64,000 nt of DNA from Pseudonocardia hierapolitana (GTDB lineage Bacteria; Actinomycetota; Actinomycetes; Mycobacteriales; Pseudonocardiaceae). This document shows positions 56,753 through 63,438 of the stretch, piece after piece. Numbering within the stretch: position 1 is the first letter of the stretch; the number at the start of each line of letters is the position of its first letter. A program made the position numbers and the translations under genes. The notes beneath the pieces are model-generated. The model was given only the letters and a program-made list of their open reading frames with translations, searched no databases and was not told the origin of the DNA. The stretch is taken from the NCBI RefSeq assembly GCF_007994075.1, contig NZ_VIWU01000001.1:2356001-2420000 (forward strand), written 5' to 3'.

Positions 56753-56778
56753 TGATACACACTGCGCGCCGTGTATCA
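56753..56778. promoter_or_regulatory. Inverted repeat upstream of the IniR-like gene
   Basis: TGATACAC (56753-56760) and GTGTATCA (56771-56778) are perfect inverted arms with a 10-bp spacer. The site is about 120 bp before the regulator start and 24 bp past the stop of the acidic gene. It may be an operator or a terminator. Confidence 0.5.
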
Positions 56779-56801
56779 ACTCGGTCGCCGGGGCCGCGGC
56801 G

Positions 56802-57485
56802 TTAGCTCACCGCGAACGGTTCGCCCGGGTCGTCCGCGCCGGCAGCGGCGCCGAGCCCGGTGACTCCGTCGTCGAAGGAGTCGTCGGATTCCGGGTGCGC
56901 CGACGCCGCGAACGGGTCGTCCTCGACGAGATCGACCTCGGGTGGATCCGCCTCCTGTCGCTCGACCGGGGCGGCGGCGTCGGCGGGCTCGACGACCTCG
57001 GCGGGCTCGACGGGCGGCGTCTCGTCCGGCACGTCCAGGAACGTCGCGTCCTGGTCGAGGTCGTCGATGTCGTCGAGGTCCGTGTCGGTGTCGATGTCGA
57101 TGTCGGTGTCGATGTCGATGTCGGTGTCGATGTCGGTGTCGATGTCGGTGTCGAGGTCGTCGCCGTCGAGGTCGTCACCGGTGGCAGCGAGCGTGTCGTA
57201 GCCGACGACGTCGAGGTGTCCGTCCTGGGCGAGCTCGCGCAGGTAGCGGTCGGCGTGCTCCTCGGGGGTCTCATCGGGCTGCGGCGCGGGCGGCACGAGT
57301 GCGGGTGCCGGCCCGTCCGCGGAGGAGAAGTCGGTGCGGAGGTTGTCGAGGAAGATGGGCAGGAGGTCGGCGACCTCGACGGCGCTGAACCCGTGCGCGT
57401 GCGCGATCACGGACGGACTGGTCCCCGGACTCTCCAGGATCATCCGCGTGACCTCCCAGATGGAGGCGCTCGGTTCAGCAGACAC
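56802..57485 (-). CDS. Acidic IniB-like protein with Asp-rich repeats
   Basis: The 227-residue protein starts at GTG 57485. A helical N-domain (IWEVTRMILESPGTSPSVIA...FLDNL, 9-49) is followed by a Pro-rich linker, a DETPEEHADRYL motif at 71-82, and a long Asp-rich tail with DIDTDIDID-type repeats. The order and the PEE...YL motif match the IniB protein at 49581, so I regard it as a second IniB-like member. It is predicted to be cytoplasmic and disordered. It is divergent from the Hsp70-like gene. The function is unknown. Confidence 0.65.
   Translation of the reverse strand: MSAEPSASIWEVTRMILESPGTSPSVIAHAHGFSAVEVADLLPIFLDNLRTDFSSADGPAPALVPPAPQPDETPEEHADRYLRELAQDGHLDVVGYDTLAATGDDLDGDDLDTDIDTDIDTDIDIDTDIDIDTDTDLDDIDDLDQDATFLDVPDETPPVEPAEVVEPADAAAPVERQEADPPEVDLVEDDPFAASAHPESDDSFDDGVTGLGAAAGADDPGEPFAVS
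57082..57153 (-). repeat. Twelve hexanucleotide units in the acidic IniB-like gene
   Basis: Twelve consecutive 6-bp units of gtgtcg or atgtcg, read on the minus strand as alternating Asp-Thr and Asp-Ile codons, form the D/T/I repeat of the protein. Gain or loss of a unit would change the length by two residues without a frameshift. Confidence 0.85.
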
Positions 57486-57676
57486 GACGCAACCCTACGA
57501 AGTCCGGGGCTCACCGCAATCAGGGATGCGACGGAGTCGTGACGCGCCCGGATCGGACCTCGGAGGCCGTCCGGCTTGGGGGGTTTAGGGGATCCGACGG
57601 CGACTTGTGCACCGGGGGATGACCGCGGGCCACCACGCCGTGGAGGCTCCGATCCGGAACGGGCGAGGGGGCACCC

Positions 57677-59437
57677 ATGAGTTACCAACTCGGGATCGAT
57701 CTCGGGACGACCTACACGGCGGCGTCGGTGTCCCGCGCGACGGAACAGCAGCACGCCGACCCGGAGATGGTGTCGCTCGGCGATCGCGCGGTTCAGGTGC
57801 CATCGGTGCTGTACCTCGCCCCCGACGGCTCGGTACTGGTCGGTGAGGCGGCCGAGCGGCGCGCGTCGACCGATCCGGACCGCGTGGTGCGCGAGTTCAA
57901 GCGGCAGATCGGCGACGAGATCCCCATGGTGGTCGGCGGGAGGCCGTACCCGGCCCACGAGCTGGCCGCGACGCTGGTGGCGTGGGTCGTGCAGCGGGTC
58001 GCCGAGCGCGAGGGCGGCCCGGCCCGCCGAATCGCGCTGACCCACCCCGCGTCGTGGGGGCCGCACAAGAAGGAGCTGCTGCACGGGGCGCTGGCCACCC
58101 GCGGGTTGAACGTGACGTTCCTGGCCGAGCCACAGGCCGCCGCCCTCAGCTACGCGGCGGCGGAGCGGATCGAGCGCGGGTCCACGATCGCCGTCTACGA
58201 CCTGGGTGGCGGCACGTTCGACGCCGCGGTCGTCCGCAAGAACGGCACGTTCACCTTGCTGGGGCGGCCGGAGGGCATCGACCGGCTCGGCGGCATCGAC
58301 TTCGACGACGCGGTGTTCACGCACGTCCGCGAGGCCGTCGGGAACGCGTTCGACCAGCTCGACCCCGCTGACGACACCGCGGTGGCGGCCGTGTCCCGGC
58401 TCCGGCGCGAGTGCAAGGAGGCGAAGGAGGCGCTGTCGGCCGACACCGAGGTGCGGATCGCCGTCCTGCTTCCGGGGCTGCAGACCGCGGTGCGCCTGAC
58501 CCGCGGCGAGTTCGAGGCGATGATCCGCCCGCAGCTCGAGGAGAGCGTCGACGCCCTGCACCGGGCGGTGGTCTCGGCCGAACTCTCGCCGCCGGACCTG
58601 ACCGCCGTGCTGCTCGTGGGCGGTTCCTCGCGGATCCCGCTGGTCGCCCAGCTGGTCTCGGCCGCGTTCGACCGTCCGGTGGCGGTGGACGCCGACCCGA
58701 AGAACGCGATCGCGCTCGGTGCCGCGCTGTCGATCTCGCCGCGCCCGGAGTCGTGGCCCGCGGCGAATATCCCGCCGGTCGCGCCGCCCGTCCATCCGGT
58801 GCCCACCCGGCCTGCGCCGCCCGCACCGGTGCCGTCCGCCCACGCGGCGCCGACGACGCCCGTGTCGCCGATCGCCGACCCGCTGCGGCCGCCGGTACCG
58901 TCCCTCACCCCGGACCTGCCGCTGTCCCCCGGCCTGACGGGGGCACGGCGGCCGATGGTGGTGTTCGGGGCGGGGGGCCTGCTCGTCGCCGCCGCGATCG
59001 CCGCAGCCCTGGTGTACGGCCCCGAGAACCCGGGCCCGGCCCCCACCGGCGGGACCACGACGTCCGTCGTGCAGGCCCCGGAGCTCACGGAAATCCCGGC
59101 TCCCGAGGACGCCGCCCCGGCCGCCGTCGAGGAGCAGGGCGGCAACGCGGCGCGCCCGCAGAACCAGGGTGGAGCGGCGCGACCGCAGAACCAGGGCGAT
59201 CGGCCGCAGTCCGGCAACGACGACACCGGCGACGACAACGACCCGCCGACCACCACCACGACGCCCCCGACCACCACGACGACCACCACGACGACGACCA
59301 CCACGAGCGCCCCACCACCCCCGATCGACCCGGGGAAGGGTGACGGCGCTCCGGTCGACGGCCAGGCGGGCAACGCGCCGCAGGTGCCGATCGAGGAGGC
59401 CTCGAACAGCGAGGCGGAGGATGCCGGCACGAGGTAG
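57677..59437 (+). CDS. Membrane-anchored Hsp70-family ATPase lacking the substrate-binding domain
   Basis: Residues 1-355 form an Hsp70 ATPase domain with GIDLGTTYT (6-14), DLGGGTFD (about 175) and VGGSSRIP (about 314). Instead of the usual beta-sandwich and lid there is a Pro-rich linker (360-420), one transmembrane helix (about 426-447, VVFGAGGLLVAAAIAAALVY), and an outside tail rich in Pro, Asn and Thr. It cannot bind unfolded peptide in the normal way. The gene borders the iniBAC-like set, so it may couple ATP-driven change to the envelope. ATG 57677 is the only suitable start. Confidence 0.88.
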   Translation: MSYQLGIDLGTTYTAASVSRATEQQHADPEMVSLGDRAVQVPSVLYLAPDGSVLVGEAAERRASTDPDRVVREFKRQIGDEIPMVVGGRPYPAHELAATLVAWVVQRVAEREGGPARRIALTHPASWGPHKKELLHGALATRGLNVTFLAEPQAAALSYAAAERIERGSTIAVYDLGGGTFDAAVVRKNGTFTLLGRPEGIDRLGGIDFDDAVFTHVREAVGNAFDQLDPADDTAVAAVSRLRRECKEAKEALSADTEVRIAVLLPGLQTAVRLTRGEFEAMIRPQLEESVDALHRAVVSAELSPPDLTAVLLVGGSSRIPLVAQLVSAAFDRPVAVDADPKNAIALGAALSISPRPESWPAANIPPVAPPVHPVPTRPAPPAPVPSAHAAPTTPVSPIADPLRPPVPSLTPDLPLSPGLTGARRPMVVFGAGGLLVAAAIAAALVYGPENPGPAPTGGTTTSVVQAPELTEIPAPEDAAPAAVEEQGGNAARPQNQGGAARPQNQGDRPQSGNDDTGDDNDPPTTTTTPPTTTTTTTTTTTTSAPPPPIDPGKGDGAPVDGQAGNAPQVPIEEASNSEAEDAGTR

Positions 59438-59458
59438 GGAGGACCGCGGAGCGCGGAC

Positions 59459-59656
59459 CTACCGGTTCTCGCGACGCTCTGCTGCGACCCGGCGCAGCTC
59501 CTCGCGGACCCGCTCGACGTTCCACCGCGCATGACCCCCGATGGACTCGAGGTCCGGGGTCAGGAGCCCGTCCTTGCGGTACTTCTGGATCGTCCGGGGC
59601 GCCAGCCCCAGTGCACGCGCCAGCTCCGCCGTGGTCACCAGCCGGGGCTCAGGCAC
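59459..59656 (-). CDS. BldC-like small MerR-type helix-turn-helix protein
   Basis: The 65-residue protein (MPEPRLVTTAELARALGLAP...IGGHARWNVERVREEL) has the winged MerR-type DNA-binding fold without a dimerisation or effector domain, as in BldC. BldC binds head-to-tail direct repeats. Between this gene and the divergent 59753 gene there are three GCGG-containing repeats at 9-bp spacing, consistent with autoregulation. A stop follows at 59459. No nearby target other than the divergent gene is evident. Confidence 0.75.
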   Translation of the reverse strand: MPEPRLVTTAELARALGLAPRTIQKYRKDGLLTPDLESIGGHARWNVERVREELRRVAAERRENR

Positions 59657-59716
59657 ATTCCGACCGTAAACGCAGGTAGATGCGGCTGCTGCTGACTGTG
59701 CGGCCTAGGTGCGTCA

Positions 59717-59740
59717 TTGCGGTACATGCGGTCTTTGCGG
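59717..59740. promoter_or_regulatory. Three 9-bp spaced repeats in the BldC-like promoter region
   Basis: TTGCGG (59717-59722), ATGCGG (59726-59731) and TTGCGG (59735-59740) repeat every 9 bp in the same orientation. They lie just before the start at 59753 and upstream of the BldC-like gene on the other strand. Confidence 0.45.
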
Positions 59741-59752
59741 CATTGTGTGCCT

Positions 59753-60046
59753 ATGGCGTTCTGGATGACCGAGCTACCGGGGGGCGGGTTCGCGATGGGT
59801 GAGGCACCGGACGAGGCGGAGGCGCGGCTGCAGATCACGCGTCAGCAGGGCCGGGCGTCGGTGACGTTCCACGAGCGCACCGGGCGGTACCGGTGGACGG
59901 TGGTGCTGGACGAGGGGAAGACCTCGCACGGCTGGGCGGAGACCGAGGACGAGGGCTGGTGGTTCGTGAAGGAGGCGGTGAACCGGCCGTTCCGCGGGAC
60001 GCACCACCGCAGACCCCGCGGTCTCTGGACCCTGCCTCCCGCTTAG
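59753..60046 (+). CDS. Small hypothetical protein, 97 aa
   Basis: The 97-residue protein (MAFWMTELPGGGFAMGEAPD...) has an acidic helix, two tryptophan-containing strands (HERTGRYRWTVVLDEG and TEDEGWWFVKEAVNRPF) and a basic C-terminus. Codon use matches neighbours, and the ATG at 59753 follows the repeats. I do not recognise the family. It could be a small DNA- or phosphate-binding protein, but nothing specific supports that. Confidence 0.55.
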   Translation: MAFWMTELPGGGFAMGEAPDEAEARLQITRQQGRASVTFHERTGRYRWTVVLDEGKTSHGWAETEDEGWWFVKEAVNRPFRGTHHRRPRGLWTLPPA

Positions 60047-60129
60047 CCACAAGGCGCCTCCGGTGTGGGCCGCGCGACCCCACCACGACGACGTGGAATG
60101 CCACTCGCCCCCCGGGAGTTCGTTGCAGC

Positions 60130-61149
60130 GTGAAGAAGATTGGGTTCCTGTCCTTCGGGCACTGGTCGGACTCGCCGCACTCGATGGTGCGGTCGGCGTC
60201 GGACGCCCTGCTGCAGTCGATCGAGCTCGCTGTGGCTGCCGAGGAGGCGGGTGCCGACGGCGCGTACTACCGGGTGCACCACTTCGCCCAGCAGCTCGCG
60301 TCCCCGTTCCCGCTGCTGGCCGCGGCCGGGGCGCGGACCAGCCGGATCGAGCTGGGCACAGCTGTGATCGACATGCGGTACGAGAACCCTCTCTACATGG
60401 CCGAGGACGCCGGTGCAGCCGATCTCATCTCCGGAGGCCGGCTGCAGCTGGGCATCAGCCGGGGATCACCGGAGCAGGTGATCGACGGCTTCCGCTACTT
60501 CGGGCACGTGCCGACCGACGGCATGAGCGATGCCGACATGGCCCGCGAGCACACCAAGGTCTTCCTCGAGACGCTCAAGGGAGAGGGCTTCGCCAGGCCG
60601 AACCCGCGCCCGATGTTCCCCAACCCGCCGGGCCTGCTGCGGGTCGAGCCGCACGCACCGGGTCTGCGCGACCGGATCTGGTGGGGCGCAGGAACCCGGG
60701 CGACCGCGGAATGGACGGCCGAGCAGGGCCTCAACCTGATGAGCTCGACGCTGCTCGCCGAGGACACCGGCGTGCCCTTCCACCAGCTGCAGGCCGAACA
60801 GATCCAGCGGTTCCGGGACGCCTGGAAGGCCGCCGGACACAGCCGCGAGCCGCGCGTCTCGGTCAGCCGCAGCATCTTCCCGATCGTCAGCGACATCGAC
60901 CGGGAGCTCTTCTGGCGGGAGCGGCACAGCACCGACCAGGTCGGCTGGCTGGACGGCGGCACCGCCCGGTTCGGCCGGACGTACGCGGGTGAGCCGGACA
61001 AGCTGGTCGCCGAGCTCGCCGAGGACGAGGCGATCGCCGCCGCGGACACGCTGCTGCTCACCGTGCCCAACCAGCTGGGCGTCGACTACAACGCCCACGT
61101 GATCGAGAGCGTGCTCACCCACGTCGCCCCCGAGTTGGGCTGGCGCTGA
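60130..61149 (+). CDS. LLM-class flavin-dependent oxidoreductase
   Basis: The 339-residue luciferase-like monooxygenase starts at GTG 60130 (VKKIGFLSFGHWSDSP). It shows EEAGADGAYYRVHHFAQQ, SRIELGTAVIDMRYENP and GGRLQLGISRGSPE, the TIM-barrel motifs that bind FMN or F420. It has an unusual insertion (PNPPGLLRVEPHAPGLRDRIWWGAG) in the middle. The substrate is unknown. It converges on the PIN toxin gene. Confidence 0.86.
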   Translation: MKKIGFLSFGHWSDSPHSMVRSASDALLQSIELAVAAEEAGADGAYYRVHHFAQQLASPFPLLAAAGARTSRIELGTAVIDMRYENPLYMAEDAGAADLISGGRLQLGISRGSPEQVIDGFRYFGHVPTDGMSDADMAREHTKVFLETLKGEGFARPNPRPMFPNPPGLLRVEPHAPGLRDRIWWGAGTRATAEWTAEQGLNLMSSTLLAEDTGVPFHQLQAEQIQRFRDAWKAAGHSREPRVSVSRSIFPIVSDIDRELFWRERHSTDQVGWLDGGTARFGRTYAGEPDKLVAELAEDEAIAAADTLLLTVPNQLGVDYNAHVIESVLTHVAPELGWR

Positions 61150-61151
61150 CT

Positions 61152-61562
61152 TCAGACCGCCGCACCGGGCGCCGCAACGGACAGCGAGCAGGAACGAGCC
61201 GCTTCGGCGAGCCGCTTGTCGTAGGTGACGAACGCGGAGACGTTCTTCCCCGAGGCGATGAGCTGGTCTGCGGTGGCCAAGTGGATGGCGTCGAGCGAAC
61301 GCAACAGCGGGTCGACGTAGGCAGCGGCGGTGGCCCGGATCGCCGCATCCAGCTCGATGCGGTCGATTCGGGCCAGTGTCGCCGCCACCGCTCCCAGCAC
61401 CCCGGGTTGACTGCGGCACAACGCGCGCGGCACCTCGACGTCCACGAGCACCGACGCGACCAGACGCTGGCCTTCGCGCTCGTTCAACCAGTCCACCAAG
61501 GCGCGGGTCTCGCGCTCCTCCCGGATCAGCTTGACCAACGCCGCCGAGTCGAGGTAGATCAC
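61152..61562 (-). CDS. PIN-domain ribonuclease toxin (VapC type)
   Basis: The 136-residue toxin starts at GTG 61562 (VIYLDSAALVKLIREE), which overlaps the antitoxin stop (GTGA). The PIN acidic residues are in YLDSAA, VDVEVPRAL, RSLDAIHLATA and TYDKRL. VapC toxins cleave tRNA or rRNA. It pairs with the Phd-type antitoxin encoded directly upstream. The TTG at 61565 is an alternative start. Confidence 0.9.
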   Translation of the reverse strand: MIYLDSAALVKLIREERETRALVDWLNEREGQRLVASVLVDVEVPRALCRSQPGVLGAVAATLARIDRIELDAAIRATAAAYVDPLLRSLDAIHLATADQLIASGKNVSAFVTYDKRLAEAARSCSLSVAAPGAAV

Positions 61563-61831
61563 CAACGCTCCTCGTCACGCAGGTCGCGCAGCAGCTGCCC
61601 GGCATCCGAACCCGGTTCGGCCCGGTGGACGGGTACGGGGATCGGGCCGGCGACCGTGGCCGGCACCACCCTGCCCTGGGCGACCCAGTCGTCGAGCTCG
61701 CCCACTCCTGCAGAAACGATGCGAGCGATCACGCGACCATGGCGGGTGATCTCCACGGTCTCGCCATTCTCGACGCGAGCCAGCACACCCGCGGTGTCCT
61801 GGTTCAACTCGCGCACCGGCACCTGACCCAT
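61559..61831 (-). CDS. Phd/YefM-type antitoxin (VapB role)
   Basis: The 90-residue protein starts at ATG 61831 (MGQVPVRELNQDTAGVLARV), the classic Phd/YefM N-terminus that binds DNA (ENGETVEITRHGRVIARIV). The C-terminal half is proline-rich and would wrap around the toxin. It overlaps the VapC gene by 4 nt. The near-perfect palindrome just upstream is its likely operator. Pairing of a Phd-type antitoxin with a PIN toxin is common in actinobacteria. Confidence 0.9.
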   Translation of the reverse strand: MGQVPVRELNQDTAGVLARVENGETVEITRHGRVIARIVSAGVGELDDWVAQGRVVPATVAGPIPVPVHRAEPGSDAGQLLRDLRDEERW

Positions 61832-61839
61832 GACACAAA

Positions 61840-61859
61840 TGTACTACACGTGTAGGACA
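61840..61859. promoter_or_regulatory. Toxin-antitoxin operator palindrome
   Basis: CTACACGTGTAG (61844-61855) is a perfect palindrome, extended to TGTA...GACA flanks (61840-61859) with one mismatched pair. It lies 9 nt upstream of the antitoxin ATG and is the expected site for autorepression. The remaining 61860-61971 shows no other clear element. Confidence 0.6.
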
Positions 61860-61971
61860 CGGACAGGACACCCGGGCCTGCGCGGGTCGCGGGCGTCCCA
61901 GACGATGTTCTCGAGGCGCACCGCCGCAGCGTCTCAGATCTTCGCACCCGTCGATCCCGGAGACTGTGTGC

Positions 61972-62670
61972 ATGGGCCTTCGGTTCACCACACGTGGGTC
62001 GGACTCGCCGTGGGTTGACGTGGTGTGGACGTGCACCAGCGACCACGTCAGCGAGATGACCTCGGTGGCGGCAACGCGTTGCGGGCTGGTCATCTGGGAG
62101 CAGGACGGGCGGCCGCACGCGGCGGTGACCGGCCCCGAGACCGCGACCGGCACCGCGCCGGTACCGGAGGGGGCGAGCTTCGTGGGCATCGAGTTCGCGA
62201 TCGGCACCAGCGTGCGGGGCGTACCGCTCTCCTCGCTCGTGAACGGTGGGGTGGAGCTCCCGGACACGACGCGCAGCTCGTTCCGGCTCGCCGGATCGCG
62301 CTGGGAGCGACCGGGCCCGGACGACGCCGAAGCCCTCGTCGAGCGTCTCGTCGGGGACGGCGCGGTCGTGCGCGACCCGCTCGTCGGTGAGGTGCTGGCG
62401 GGCGGGCGCCCTGAGGTGTCGGATCGCACTCTCGAGCGGAGGTTCCGGGCGGCGACCGGCCTCACCAGGGGCACCGTGCGTCAGATCGAAAGGGCACGCG
62501 AGGCCGCCCACCTGCTGGCCGCCGGGAAAGCGGCCGCCGACGTCGTCACCTCGCTCGGCTACTTCGACCAGGCGCACCTGGCGCGAGCGCTCCGACGCTA
62601 CGTCGGACGCACGGCCACGCAGCTGCGCGAAGGCAGCCGCGGCGCCATCGCGCTCGACCTCCCGCGGTGA
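61972..62670 (+). CDS. AraC-family transcriptional regulator
   Basis: The 232-residue protein has an N-terminal ligand-type domain (RFTTRGSDSPWVDVVWTC..., WEQDGRPHAAVTGPETATG) and a C-terminal AraC helix-turn-helix pair (SDRTLERRFRAATGLTRGTVRQI and AAADVVTSLGYFDQAHLARAL). ATG 61972 has ggag 9 nt upstream; GTG 61966 is possible. It is divergent from the toxin-antitoxin genes and converges on the RibD-C gene by 6 nt. Such regulators are often linked to dihydrofolate-reductase-like genes, which is the case here. Confidence 0.88.
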   Translation: MGLRFTTRGSDSPWVDVVWTCTSDHVSEMTSVAATRCGLVIWEQDGRPHAAVTGPETATGTAPVPEGASFVGIEFAIGTSVRGVPLSSLVNGGVELPDTTRSSFRLAGSRWERPGPDDAEALVERLVGDGAVVRDPLVGEVLAGGRPEVSDRTLERRFRAATGLTRGTVRQIERAREAAHLLAAGKAAADVVTSLGYFDQAHLARALRRYVGRTATQLREGSRGAIALDLPR

Positions 62671-62676
62671 CCGAGC

Positions 62677-63255
62677 TCAGCGGACCACGTCGTAGAGCAT
62701 CTTCACGACGCCGTTCGGGTAGCCCTGCGACTCCCGCAGCCTCAGCTTCTGCCTGTCCCGGTCCGCCTTGCTGAACAGGCTCTTGCCCGCACCGAGCAGC
62801 AGCGGGAAGACCAGCAGGTTGTAGCGGTCGATCAGGCCGGCGTCCGACAGCGTGCGAGCCAGCTCGGCGCTGCCGTGGATGAAGATCGCCCCGCCCTCGC
62901 CCTCCTTGACCTTCGCGACGTCGTCGCTGGAGCGCAGGATCGTGGTCTCGCCCCAGCCGTCGACGAGGGCGTCCTCGGAGACCGTCGAGGAGACCACGTA
63001 CTTCGGCAGGTCCTTGTACGCCGCGTGGTCCTCCGAATCGCGCCACACCGGGGCGAAGGCCTCGTAGCTGCGCCTGCCGAACATCAACGCCGTGGTCTCG
63101 GCGAGCTCCTCGCCCTTGAGCGCGAACGCCTCGGGCAGGAACTCGACGTCCTTGAACACCCACCCACCGCTGCGGTGCTCCTCACCCGGCCCGCCGCCGG
63201 GGGAATCGACGACGCCGTCGAGCGACATGAACGCGGTGTAGACGATGTCGCGCAT
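62677..63255 (-). CDS. RibD C-terminal domain (dihydrofolate-reductase-like) protein
   Basis: The 192-residue protein has the RibD-C/DHFR-like fold: VYTAFMSLDGVVDSPGGG, TALMFGRRSYEAFAPVW, IFIHGSAELARTLSDAGLIDRY and LLVFPLLLGAGKSLF. Family members reduce small carbonyls with NADPH and are often under AraC or TetR control. The AraC gene converges on it. The substrate is unknown. Confidence 0.88.
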   Translation of the reverse strand: MRDIVYTAFMSLDGVVDSPGGGPGEEHRSGGWVFKDVEFLPEAFALKGEELAETTALMFGRRSYEAFAPVWRDSEDHAAYKDLPKYVVSSTVSEDALVDGWGETTILRSSDDVAKVKEGEGGAIFIHGSAELARTLSDAGLIDRYNLLVFPLLLGAGKSLFSKADRDRQKLRLRESQGYPNGVVKMLYDVVR

Positions 63256-63438
63256 GCTGCGATTCTCCTTCCGGTCCGACGGCGCGCGGCCGTCGACGTC
63301 CTCGATCCGCGTACGTTATGCGGCAGATGTCCCCGAGTCTTGGACAGAACCGACACGCGTCGCCGGACCACAGCTGGCGTGGCCGACATCCACCCGGCAG
63401 ACCGATGAGTCCGGGCCGCTCGCCTGGTCTGATCACGC

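Noticed and set aside
57082..57153. Hexamer array as a CRISPR or promoter repeat
   Set aside because: The units are 6 bp, contiguous, in frame within a coding sequence and without spacers.
49393..59437. The iniBAC-like locus as a mobile island
   Set aside because: There is no integrase, transposase, tRNA or attachment repeat at its borders, and codon use matches the flanks.
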